Assembly (NCBI GenBank): GCA_022829145.1
Contig: CM040746.1
Location: 25,232,832-25,296,831 of the forward strand
DNA length: 64,000 nucleotides
DNA from: Albula goreensis
Lineage: Eukaryota; Chordata; Actinopteri; Albuliformes; Albulidae
Reading direction: 5' to 3'
Shown: positions 37,166 to 48,988 of the stretch, one piece after another
How positions within the stretch are numbered: position 1 is the stretch's first letter
How the letters are laid out: every line of letters starts with the position of its first letter
The notes under the pieces: model-generated
Seen by the model: the letters and a program-made list of their open reading frames with translations, nothing else
Database searches by the model: none
What the model was told of the DNA's origin: nothing
Made by a program: the position numbers and the translations under genes

Positions 37166-40100
37166 TGGCTGCTGTCTGTGGTGCTGAATCTTACATTCAG
37201 AGAACGTCATGCAATTTTAGTTGCCTGTGGAAATGGCGTCTGTGTAGGGGTAATGTTATTATGTCACAAGGTATAAAGTATCCCTCCTGTTACTGAGAGA
37301 CAGGCATAATGATTGCAAAACACGTTTTGTAGACTTTCCACTATTCACTGGTAGCTCCATATAACCTTATTTCTACTCCTGTCATCTACAGACAAGCCTG
37401 TTTACAAGATACACAAATAATTTAAGTGTAAGTGAACCTATGATTATTCCAATCTCACTATTCACATCACTTGACATTACTAAAGTATGACTGTATCTAT
37501 AGCATTAAAAATATAATCCCTGCTTTGGCATTTTTGATTACACTTCCTGGTTACTACTGAAATAATTATGTAATGAATCAATTATACTATGCTTTAGAAT
37601 TGTGTGTTTTACATTGTTCTCCTGTAATTTCAAGTATCAGAGAGACCTGTTGAAGTGTGAATTTAAGAAACAAATCATATAGTATTTTACTTGATTTATA
37701 TCATACAGCCTTTTATATGATTTATATATTTGTATATATTTTTACTAATTTATATATACTGTACTATTTATATACTTTATGTATTCTGTATTTCTAATTA
37801 GTTCTAGACTCTCATGCAGACTTTTTGACACACAAAAAAGGGAGTCTGTGCAGATAAGTCCTGCTCACATTCCTGAGAGGTACAGAGCCTTCAGGCCATG
37901 ACACTGACCTTCAGGATCTTAGGGAGTTAAAATTGATAACAGGCCTTTCTGACAATGGTACTGGCTGTGACTGTACTAAAATCAGTCTTAAATATGTTAA
38001 CAAATAGAATGTAATTGGTTAATTTTTAATCATAGGTCATAAGATGTTGTAGGGCTGAGCTTGCATGCTGATACAATTCTGATAAAACAAGATACAATTC
38101 TGAGTATCTTGTTGTTCGGAGAGCTTTTAAACTCAACTTTTGGGAGATGAGACCTCCCTCAGGCCTGGGCAAATAAATGGTATTTAAGTTGATATTGAAG
38201 ATTCTGTGATAGCTTCTCACATCAGCACAACTACAATGTAATCTCACCTCAGAACCCAAAGAAGGAAGAAGTTTTCTCCCTCGACAGACCTTTCAGAAAG
38301 TCTGGGCCATTTTATGTTGCAAAAAGTGTTTTATAAAATGATCACAAAACCACTTCACATAGAACCCAGGCCTGAGATCCCTCAAAGTAAATCTAGGGTA
38401 ACAGTAGCGACCAACATAACTCCAAGATTAAAAGTAAGAAACCTTAAAAAGAGCCCAGCACAGAGGGGGAGCCCATCTGCTTTTGGCAATTGTCAGGCAG
38501 TCAATAAATTGAAATACAGAGTAAATGTAATACTATAAATAATAATCAGCTGGGGTGGTCTGGTTCCTGGCATAAGCTGGAGGGAGGGCAGACCAGGCAG
38601 GATAGCTGAACCAGATGCTGGGATTTGATGCTTGAGCTACAGCTCCAGGTGCAAGATCAGAGCAGAGAGAGGAAACAGAACAAAAACATTGTTTAACATA
38701 GGAAGAATGAAAACCATTCAAAGCCTTAAATGTAAAGAAAAATAGTAATCAATGCAAAATTTAGTGGGTAGCCAATGGAAAGAAGGTAGTACTGGGGTTA
38801 TGTGCTAAAAGTATACAAGTCCTTGTTTTTTTCTGGTATAATTATGAGCAGTTGCATTTTGAACTGGTTGAAGAGACTATAGCCAATGGAGGGAAGGTGG
38901 TACTGGTACTGGTGATCAGTAAGCAATCTTAGATATGCTTTTTAAACATATGTTTCAAAAATGAGGTTGGGATCAATAATGACACCAAAGTCCTTGATGA
39001 CTGCAATCTCTCAATCTCTGCAGCTGTTGGGATCAGATTTATATAACATACCATTATATGTCTGAAATGATGTGCAAGGGATACTGTGTGTCTCTAACCC
39101 CCCCCCCTCTCTGTGCCAGTTCAGTCTGACGTCTTTTTATTCCTCTCTCCATGGGAGTCAGGAACTGGGTCACCAGCAGAGGCAGGTTCCTCTATTAGCT
39201 TCTTCAAGTCTGCTACAAAAATTAAAAGGAGAGGTTCTCACTTTAAAGTATTTATTCACAACACAGGCATAGCATGTAAGTAATTATAACAACAATATGG
39301 TAATAACAACAATGACTTTGTTTTGAGAAAGAAATATGAATGTCCTGGCCTCACTCTGGCTGTGTATCTCCACACCTGTCTCTGGGGACCAGCAAGGCCC
39401 TGCAGCTGAGCGCAGCAGCGGGACACCTACCAATCAATAACAGTCCAGCAACCCAGCAGTCAAACGCTGAGACAAACACAGGGGTGATGCTTCATCCAAT
39501 GGCACAATGCAGTACTTCATTACTTAATTACAAAGGCTGTCTGTTTTTCAGGTGCAAGGACAATGTACTACATTGTCAATTTTACATATTATAACATTAA
39601 GATTTATGCCAATATAACAGGCATGTAATTTAGCCAGATATTCACGCATTTCTATGTCTGTCAAACAGCACATTTCATTCACCCAAAAACAAATTAGCTG
39701 AAGGGTAATCCACTCGTCCAGTTACATCTCATGTGCTTTTCAGTCCTGCATCACTGTCTGGATAAACTTATTAAGTTTTTTAGGGTCTGTGTTTTTTTTT
39801 TTACACATTGGGTTCAGGAAATTGATTTGAGGACTGGTGTTCCAGATTATTTTGGACTTGGCTGGGAGGCATGGCCTCTGATTACCCTGTAACATGTTCT
39901 GATACATATCACATACACATACAGTCCTGCAGTGCACCAAAAGCTGGAACACTTCAGTTCTGTCTCAAGGCAAGCCCCCTTCTGAGTCATTTTCAGCACA
40001 GACTGACAGCTGGGCCTGCAATTAAGAGACACTGAAAGCCTGACCTGCCAGTTCAGAGGCAGAGCTGGAGAGACTAATGTGAGAGAGAATCCACTGACTT

Positions 40101-42074
40101 CATTGAGGGTGACTGTGTAGCCCTGTCCCTCTGCATCTGTGGCATGTTAACTACAGACAATTATAACTGGAGGTTGATATCAACATAAATAAAGCCACGA
40201 CCATCAAAACTCAGGACCTATTTTACACTGAAAGATGAGTGGTTTAAGAAAAAAGATAAGAGTCCAATTCATTCATATAAAATGCTAGTCATGATTGTGC
40301 TGCATATAAGAGGTATTACGGCTCCCTTCAGCTTCATGTGGTTTCAGTCAGAAGAGCAGATTTCTTAATGTCAGATCCAGGGAAGCTAGTCACCTCTCCA
40401 TACATATCATTTACAAAGAGTATTAAAAGCACCAGAAATATAAATGTTTCAAAGACACATCACGTGTATTATCCAGGAACCCTCAAGTAAGTTCCTATCT
40501 TAATTTTATGACACAATGTTTCAACTCACACACACACACACACACACCCTCGTACACACAGCACCAAGTTGTAGAATCGGGAAACAGTTGCAATATAAGA
40601 AAACACAGTGGAACAGGACACATAAACAATATAAAATTAACCATGAAATAGCATATATGTAATGTCCAGCTCTGTGACAGTGCTGATCCAGATGGACCCA
40701 AATGCACATCAGTATCATATTTCTGTGACACTGCAGCAATGGTATAAAATTACTGCTACGCCATGGCAACACTCACAGCACCAGCACTGCGCACTGCCCT
40801 GGAGCAGACTGTGGAGAGATCACATGACCCTCTCTTCCAGTCATGTGTGCAGACTCAGCAGACAGAGTATGGATAGGAGAGAACCACTGGGATCATTTCA
40901 CTTCCTTTTCCTTCATCTCTCAATCCTTACACTGGAATGTCAAGGGCTTGCCTTGGACAGAAGAGGGCTCTTTCATCCATTAATACCAAACAAATAAGCA
41001 TGTTGGGAACACATGACTCAGTCCGATACATCATCCTGAAGAAAAAGATTGAAATATACCGCAATATCACACTGTATATAAAAAGCAGAATGGCTACACA
41101 TTGCATCACCAATATACTACTTTACACAAAGTACCGCTAACAGCTCAAGCACAAACTTAAAACAGCATATTGAGTAAAAATTATATTTTTTCTCCTCTGA
41201 CTCTCATATTATATAAAATGAATTATGTAAACATTGAACTTGGCCAGCACACATTTCACTGCACAAATACATTTATTTAATTTTTGTTTTCTATTTTAAT
41301 GTAACTTAGCAATTATGTAAAACACTTAATACCTTCATAAAATAAAGAATTTATAATAATTAATAAGCATTAAGGAGGTACCAACAGTACAAGGTTTTGT
41401 TCTGGTTTAAAAAAAAGGCCTGAGCACTAATAGTGAACCCTAACGATATCTGTGTGTGTTTTTTTTCTGTGGCTGATCATAAGCCACCTCTTGAAGACTC
41501 CACACAGCACATATCCTTATTGTTATCAGACTGGCTATTTACCTTGGCAAACTTTTTTTCTATTTACATTTCAAATTTACTCGAAAAAACATTGTTCAAA
41601 TAAAACTTATCTTAATTTGGAACCGGCACATCAAGAATACATGCCACACTCACACAATAACCACAAGAAAAGATAACCTATAGACTATCAATGTACTATT
41701 TCCCTTTTATACTGTTTTGTCTTTGAATATGTATACTAAATTAAGATATATTAGGCTTACAGAGGAAAAGCATGTTTGTGAGGACAATGGCACTCTTAAA
41801 GACAATCATTTCCTTACTGCCACATCCACCTCATTGACTACATTTTTTGTCCTCAGGCTGTTAGACGTGATTACTAAGGATGATATTTTTGCTGTTTCCT
41901 TTACAATGATAATGAAATGTAAAAGTCCATTGTGTTACTACAGCCATGCGATCAGGGTCATGCGTGAAGATGTAGACATCCCAGGTGTCAGTCAGCTAGA
42001 AGCTTTCAGAGTTATGCCATATAGACGGATGAAGCATAAATGTGAGGGGCTGTGGAGCTCCTTTCAGGAAGGAG

Positions 42075-42208
42075 TCAGTGAAAGGTTGTCAGAGAGGTTG
42101 TTGAGTTGGTCGCAACCAGTGGAGCCCTCCTGATGCCTCTCTGGGAGGTGGGGGGTGTCAGGAGTGCAGTGAGGGGGCTCATGAAGAACTGCTGCTGGTG
42201 GTGGTTCC
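42075..42208 (-). CDS. Candidate terminal (constant) exon for the D block
   Basis: A strong acceptor on the minus strand (pyrimidine run TTCTGTTTTCTTTTTGTG, then TTCACAG) precedes an exon-like segment in the right place: same strand, about 4.2 kb downstream of D1 and upstream of the next array. Two readings fit. Joined directly to the phase-0 donors of D1-D4 it gives a nine-codon end, GTTTSSSS and stop (stop at 42179-42181). Joined through the 37-nt candidate exon at 42802-42838 it is read in phase 1 and gives NHHQQQFFMSPLTALL and a further 27 residues to a stop at 42075. I did not find this exon by homology; the evidence is splice signals, phase and position. An alternative is that the D exons splice to constant exons outside the window. 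Confidence 0.42.
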
Positions 42209-42801
42209 CTGTGAACACAAAAAGAAAACAGAATCACAGGGGGTTCAAGGATCACAGAGTCATTTCACAGATGGGGTTGGGGGTCCCCTAATCCTCCCCT
42301 CAGCCCACATTCAGACAGGCATGCAGAAGTTATCAGTGCAGAACAACTCCTCCCCCCATTGTCAGTCAGATATCAGGCACTGCTAACAGAAAGAATCATT
42401 CTCAATCACTTCCATGCTTTAGGACTACATAGTGGCAGGGGGGAGTGATGTCAGATGATGCATTTTTATCCATCCCTCTGCACTGAGAATGAGGATGAAT
42501 CACACAGCTTCATCAACTGGGGATCAAGCAAAAACCAATCGACCATCCATCAAAGGGAAACATTACTGTGACCATACTATCCAGTTAAAGCGCTGAGGGG
42601 AAACATTAGTAAACATGCACAGAACAGTGTGAAAGGTCACAAATCACACTTGACATTCAATAGTGGGTGTTTTTTGTTTTCTGTGCAGGTGATGAGGTTT
42701 AAGTGACTTTTTGGCTTCTGTGCTGGTGCTCATGTGCGGAGCTCCTGTGAGAGTGCAGACAGGAGGGCATCGGTCAGGAGAGGGCATACCTCAGATCTCA
42801 C

Positions 42802-42838
42802 CCCAATCTGGGCTACAGTACCATTTAACCCTGGGCCT
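42802..42838 (-). CDS. Candidate small constant exon upstream of the 42.1-kb exon
   Basis: On the minus strand GTGTGGTTTGTTTGGCAG is followed by 37 nt and then a consensus donor (GGG|GTGAGA). In phase 0, as required by the D exons, it encodes RPRVKWYCSPDWG and ends in phase 1, exactly the phase needed for the longer open reading of the 42.1-kb exon. The PR...PDW pattern is reminiscent of the PRQPNPDW start of the alpha constant region (from memory). Small size makes a chance match possible. Confidence 0.28.
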
Positions 42839-45800
42839 CTGCCAAACAAACCACACATCATGGTTATTACTATGGAGGAGGGCATTTAACACACCACCCA
42901 TTCCTGTGTAACCTCCACAAATCAGCTCAGGTACAGCCTAGGATTGGGGAGTATCCTCTTCTTGCATATTTTAAAGAATGGTACTTTATTCCTGTGTATG
43001 TGTGTGAGGATCACTTGGATATATCAGAACAAAATAGTTGACAGTATATCCAGGCCATTTGGAGATGGACACTGGAACTGTGGGTGATACAGAAGGACAA
43101 AGGTCCCCCAAATCAGGAAGTAATCAATCCCAGAGCTCTGCTAAAAACAGAACAAAGAGAACTGCACCAACAACCAAAACAAGACAGAAACAAAATACTT
43201 ATTGCTGTCACATCATTCATGACACTCCTAAAACTGAGATCCAGCATACCTCCAGCTGCAGAAGGGGGTTCCTTTCATTTTGAGTACTTAGAACAGAAAA
43301 AGAAACAGGTATTTCAATGTATACATTCCTACACACACACAAATGGAGCTTGTCCTTACGACACTGTTTTTTTTTCTTTTATAATTGTTTCCTGAAATCC
43401 ATTAGCATCCACGACACAGCAAATCAAACTCAGTAAGGCTCTGTGGATTAGATCATGCTAAAAGGGAGCTTAGCATCACAGTATTTCAGTAACATTACAG
43501 AGGTACAATACTGGTAAAATAACATCAGGTAGATATATTAGTAAGAATGTAGTGGTTAGGTACAACATTAGTAACATTGCAGGGGTTAGTACAACAGTAA
43601 CACCAGTAACATAGCAATGATTGGGTACATTGGGAATATCATTTCAGGACAATGAAGTAAGTGCCAGTGAAATACAGTTAATAATTAATCAAGCATGACT
43701 GTGGACCTGTCAGAGTAGCACTGAATTCTAAACCAGTCCTGGCAAGGCTGACCTCTGACCTTTTTTCTCTTTTTGCATTAAAGTAAGGCATTCATACAAG
43801 GTCATTTGGTCCTATAATTAATAGTAAAGTATATGTACAATTATTAATTACTTTAATTAACAAACAGCCTCTCACGTTATCATTTTTCACTTAGTATTAC
43901 AACAAAGCATAACAGCTCCAATGGGTCACCGCATGAATCAAATTTTCCAGTATGTTGATATAATATTGATAATAACTTACAATATAAATAACTAAATCTT
44001 GCAAGCATAAATTAGTTTGCCATTTAAGTAATGCTTTTCCATGTTCCATGTGAAAATGTGCTGTAATTCTGTAAAGATCTGTAATTGAAAATAAAATAAT
44101 ATTTCAAAGGTCACTGATAACAATCCCAGAATGAAAAGAATTGTGTGAGGAACATTTACCTATATGTGTTCTATGAGAATCATAACCATGCTGCGTGCAC
44201 ACACACCCACACACACACACTCAAAACATATATGGCACACATTCTTCCCACACTTACCTACAACTGCAAAGGATCTTGGGTAATGAAAACAATTCATGTT
44301 GAACATGACCATTTCTTTTGATCAGATATCTGAATTAAACATCATGAGACCTGTGTTTTAATGGGCTTTGCAGAGAAATATGAGTTTGACAAATAACTTG
44401 ATCTTCAACATATTTCTAAATATGTGTCTATAGTATGCTACTGACAGACAGAGCCAAACGGTATTCTTTTCATTCAGAATGTTCCTGGATAATGAAATTG
44501 TTGTGACAAAGAGGACCTCTACATGGTCTCCATCCTCCTCTGCATTCAAAAGGTACAGACAAAAAAGGCAAACACTTTCTCTCCACCTCACTCACCTTTG
44601 TGTAAGCCTGACATGTCTCAGTTACAGACCTAAGAACTCAAGCATCTCCTCCCATTGACCCACTCTTTGGTCAGCCTCATATATGTTACATACATCTGAA
44701 CATGTCAGGGATACCACATGCCACTGTTTCTATCTATGTGGAATCCTTAATATATATAATTTTTGATAATAACCATGCATATCTCTCTGAATTTGTACTC
44801 AGAAGGGAAAAATGTCTTTATATCTAATGTATGTAAAGACTGGTTTTTCTTATAAAACCTATTTTCTGTTATTTTATCAACTGAGAATAACTTGTAGTGT
44901 TTATATTATGGTTTTACAATTGTAGGAACCTGTAGGCCTTGATCTTCTGAATCCAATGTGGTATAAACAAAGACTACATTGTATAGGTACAAGGAACTAT
45001 AAGTAGGAAATTTAAAATAATAATAAAAACAACACACAAATACCTTACATACCCATAGTGTTAACATTTAAACTGTTCAAACTTAACATGACCTAACATA
45101 CAGTTCTTGCATAGGAAAATATGTCACAATTCATATGCCTTGTTATTCAATTCCTCTTACAGAGATGACCTCCAATGTCTGGGAAATACAGGCCAACCTT
45201 TTTCACAAGTGCCATACTATTAAAAAGCAATTCAGTGAAAGTATACAGAAAGATTAGCAGCCACAGAGATCCAAGACCTGCAAATTTAAAAATCAACAAA
45301 ATAGGAATCATGAGAAATTAATTACAGTTTTGTTTTGACCCAGGTAAAAAAAGAACCACAACCACACAAAGCTGCAAAAAAAAAAACACACTAGTGCATA
45401 CCCTATTTACCATGCAAAGGATTTAAATCCTGTACAACCATATATTTGGCTCTCTGTAAAACATGTAATATACCTATTTATAAAACTCCACACCAAGAAA
45501 AACACAAATACATTAAAAATGTTCTATGTTGTCATTTTTGTATGGTGGAAAGTTGTACCCAAGTGCAAATTGTTTCTTCAAAAACTCTCGATCTACCATA
45601 CGAAATTATACACTTACGAACATAGCTAACCTCAGTAACTACTGCGCTAGCGGTAATGACATAACACCACTTAATTCTAACGTCACTACACTATCGTAAA
45701 GGATAACAATTAACATATTTACACGGAAAGAATATGGAATGTTAACGGCAGAAAGGATGACCAATTGTTTTAACTAATTTAAGGGGCGAGTTATCTAGGC

Positions 45801-46362
45801 AAAGTTATATATAACTGTAGCATTACATTTTAGACATGTAGGTGGTATTTTCCAGAATGATGTAGAGTGTTTTTTTTTTTTTTTTTTTTTTTTTTGCAAA
45901 TTATGAATTTGTACAGCTGAAGATTTCCTACAGGATTTTCAGTGAATCACTTTGCACAAGAGTACGACGACTGTACCCTATCAGTTAACTGAGCCGGTAA
46001 CTTCCAAATTACAAATCCACCCCACAAAATAATATTCTCCACAATATTTCAAAAATAAAGAAAAAATTAAACGTATAAATAAAATATACCAATCATGTTT
46101 ACCGATTATTATTTCTTAAAGTTGTGTGTGGTAAACCGAGCGTGGTGTATTATACCTATATTCTATCTTAGTTTATTGAAAATAAAAAAAAAAAACATAC
46201 GACTGGTCATTCAAAGTTAAGCTAACTCACACATGTTGACATCACAGTAAAAATGTTTGTATTCAGTACTGATAAATCGTAAATGACGAGTGCAGATTAC
46301 TGCGGATTTAAAAACAGCTTACCTGCAGCGTATGTTTAACTATTTCATGGGGAGACGTTTAC
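42839..46362. other. Intron-like segment downstream of D1
   Basis: About 3.5 kb without cadherin or other recognisable coding sequence. It holds a CA-rich stretch (44.2 kb) and a run of 26 T (45870-45895). If the 42-kb exons are real, this is the D1-to-constant intron. Confidence 0.5.
45870..45895. repeat. Poly(T) tract
   Basis: Twenty-six consecutive T on the plus strand. Confidence 0.97.
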
Positions 46363-48762
46363 CTGCAATGTTGAAGCTGCTGAGTCGCTAGTTTCTGTCA
46401 GACCCGTACTCCTGGGAATACTGGAAACCATGTACCCACCACTCTTCGGAATGGGTTGTCTAACCACAACCTTTCCCTTCCTTGTCTCCGCTAAAAACAA
46501 GCTGTACCAGTATGCATCATTAGACACCAGTGTGGAATCTGCTACAGTAGAGCTCCTCTGACTAACAACGCTGTTTCTGCAGGGAGGTGTTGGTTTGGTG
46601 GGCTTTGGTTTCTGGCACTTCAGCACGATGGTCACCAATATTGTCATCAATAACAGGAATAACACTAAGCCCAAGCCTATCACCAAATACAAGTTCAAAT
46701 CTGAAAAAATATCATACTCCAAAGGAACCTCAGACGTTTCAGTAAATGCTTTAACGACGTGCTCTACAGTTGACAACTTGATTGTAACTGTTGCAGAAAG
46801 AGATGGATCTCCATTGTCTTTGGCAATAACTACCAGACGTTGATGGCGCGGATCTCTATAGCTGAACACTCTCATTGTCCTGATTTCCCCATTGTACTGG
46901 TCCAAGCTGAATAAAGTAGCGTCTGGAATCTGTAAAAACTGGTATGTGACTCGACAGTTCTGCAATGAATCTCCGTCTATCGCGATTACCTTGGCGATCA
47001 GGTGACCTTTATCAGTGGATCTTGGAATCACCTCCTCTACTGCAGAGCCATGAGCGCGCCATGGAGAGACAATGACAGGGGTGTTGTCGTTCTGGTCGAG
47101 AATTATGATGTGGACAGTCAAATTGCTGCTGAGCGGAGGAACACCCGAGTCTCTAGCCTCAATGTGGAAGAGGAACTCCTTTTCTCTCTCATAGTCAAAA
47201 GTCTTTAGTGCGTAAAGATCCCCGTTCTCCGGATTAATGGAAAAGAGCATGGACATGGACGTGTTTGCGATCTCTTTTTCTACAATGAAATAAACCAGAT
47301 ACTGGTTTTCATGGAAGTCCGGGTCAAACGCAGTGACAGAACTAAGCAGTGATCCAGGTGCATTATTCTCCATCACTGGGATGGTGTAGAATGACTTTGG
47401 GAACCGTGGCGCGTTGTCATTAACATCCAGTAGTTCTAAAGAGATTGTTTCGTTATCTGACAAAACTGGGGAACCCATGTCTTTGACTGTTAAAGTAATC
47501 TCATACTCCGGGACTTTTTCGCGATCCAGGGGTTTTGTGACAACCAAATCGTAATGACTTCCAGATGACTTCTGAAGCGAAAATGGCAACTGCTCGTCTA
47601 TTTTGAGTTCGATTCGGCCGTTCTCAGCAGAGTCTCTGTCACTAACACTTATTAAAGCAATTACAGTACCCAAGTCAACATTTTCTTCGATATGGCTTTT
47701 ACATGATTTGATGCTCATCACCGGGTAGTTGTCATTCATGTCGGTGACAAAAATGATCAATTTAGACTGAGCTGACAGCTGAATTTGACCTTTATCCTTT
47801 GCTTCAACGTGAATTTCGAAGGCCTTGGTTTCTTCATAATCGATTTCTCCTTTAACCTTTATTTCGCCATTATCAGGATTTAAATCAAACACCTGCTGTG
47901 TCCTCTCGGATGTATATATTGTAAAAGTATACAGGATTTCTGCATTTGGACCCTCGTCTATGTCTGTGGCATTTAATTTTATCACGAGACTTCCTATTGG
48001 GGAATTTTCTGTTATGTTCACTGTATAAATATCTTGATCAAACTGAGGGGCGTTGTCATTCGTATCCAGAACATGAACAATTATACTGGCAGTACCCGAA
48101 CGTGCGGGGACTCCGCCATCTATTGCAGTGAGTATTAGATTATGAACAGCCTGTTCCTCTCTGTCCAAATGCTTTTTCAAAATTAGATCTGCAAACTTAG
48201 AACCGTCTCGCCCAGTCTGAATTTCGATTTTAAAATGTTCGCTCTCACTAAGTGTGTAAGTTTTAACTGAATTTGAACCAACGTCTGGATCCACAGCATT
48301 CGTAATAGAAAATCGCTCTCCTGGAGCAGCCGATTCCGAAATATCCAGTTGTATCCGGTCTCGTCTAAAATGTGGTGCATTGTCGTTGATATCTGTGATT
48401 TCTAATTCTATATTAAACATACGCAATGGACTTTGTATTATCACATCCATTTTCAGAAAACAGGACGTCTTTGTACACAGTGATTCCCTGTCTATCTGCC
48501 GTGCAATGTACAGCTCACCCGTGTCTTTGTTTATCTCCAAATATTTCCTGCTGTCGATTATATCAAGTCTTATTTCCCGTTTAGGCAACGACTCGATATC
48601 CAAACCCAAATCCGAGGCCAGATTAGCGACGACAGACCCCTCCTCCATTTCCTCTGGCACAGAATAGTGTGTGACTGCAAATGTCACCTCCCAAAAGGTT
48701 AGAAAAGAAAAGAGAAGAGTAACGTACCTTTCGCTTTTAGGGGGTAAAATATGAAATACCAT
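46363..48762 (-). CDS. Clustered protocadherin variable exon D1 (delta-like, 3'-most)
   Basis: Single-exon unit of 800 codons. Start MVFHILPPKSERYVTLLF aligns with the other D exons; the signal peptide precedes VTHYSVPEEMEEGSVVANLA. Six cadherin repeats follow; the EC1 loop is LCTKTSC (Cx4C, shorter than the usual Cx5C). The membrane helix is at about 691-715 (LYLVIGLGLVLFLLLMTILV), and the cytoplasmic stretch runs through SVVSQRSSTVADS, YWYSLFLAETRKGK and SSIPRSTGLTETSDSAASTL to a phase-0 donor (CAG|GTAAAC). EC5 to the cytoplasmic end is nearly the same in all four D exons. The type is unlike the A block. Position 5' of the alpha-like array suggests the delta subcluster; alternatively it is a distant alpha or gamma type. 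Confidence 0.9.
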
Positions 48763-48969
48763 TTTAAAAATTGCAGGTTAAAATCAACGAGTAAGTCCTT
48801 GAGCAGTCAAAAAACGGTAAAAGGGATTCAATAGTCTGATCCTAAGGCGCATAAGGCTGGGAGGATAGTCCAAAAGAAATCTAAAGAATGTGAGAAAGCA
48901 TAAAGACACGCAGGCGCTCTAGTAGGATTTTTTTTTTTCCTGAAAATTCTGAGCGTTGCTTTAATGACT

Positions 48970-48988
48970 CAATAGCGCCACTGTATAC
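48970..48988 (-). promoter_or_regulatory. CTCF-like conserved sequence element, promoter of D1
   Basis: The plus strand reads CAATAGCGCCACTGTATAC, 208 bp upstream of the D1 start. AGCGCCACTG keeps the core; the right half is degenerate. Confidence 0.55.

Larger units (their letters stand above)
34907..42074. other. 7.2-kb segment without firm coding signal
   Basis: From the copy 2 promoter to the candidate terminal exon at 42.1 kb. It contains two orphan promoter-like elements (36.45 and 37.15 kb), a very AT-rich stretch (37.68-37.8 kb), an old interspersed-repeat-like segment (about 38.7-39.0 kb, with GCCAATGGA and GCAGTTGCATTTTGAACTGG) and a short (CA)n at 40527-40547. If the 42.1-kb exon is real, its 3' untranslated region would occupy the right part of this segment; an AATAAA on the minus strand is present at about 41272-41277. 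Confidence 0.5.

Noticed and set aside
39160..39420. CTCF-like strings (CACCAGCAGAGGCAGG, GACCAGCAAGGCC)
   Set aside because: Opposite orientation to the promoter elements, with spacing or core mismatches; not distinguishable from chance without a matrix scan.
44358..44591. Possible constant exon near a CAG at 44548 on the minus strand
   Set aside because: A weak acceptor without a pyrimidine tract and an early stop in the phase required by the D donors.
46321..46328. A second donor-like site just downstream of D1 (GCAG|GTAAGC)
   Set aside because: An in-frame stop (TAG in ATGAAATAG) intervenes between the main donor and this site, and D2, which shares the adjacent sequence, lacks it.
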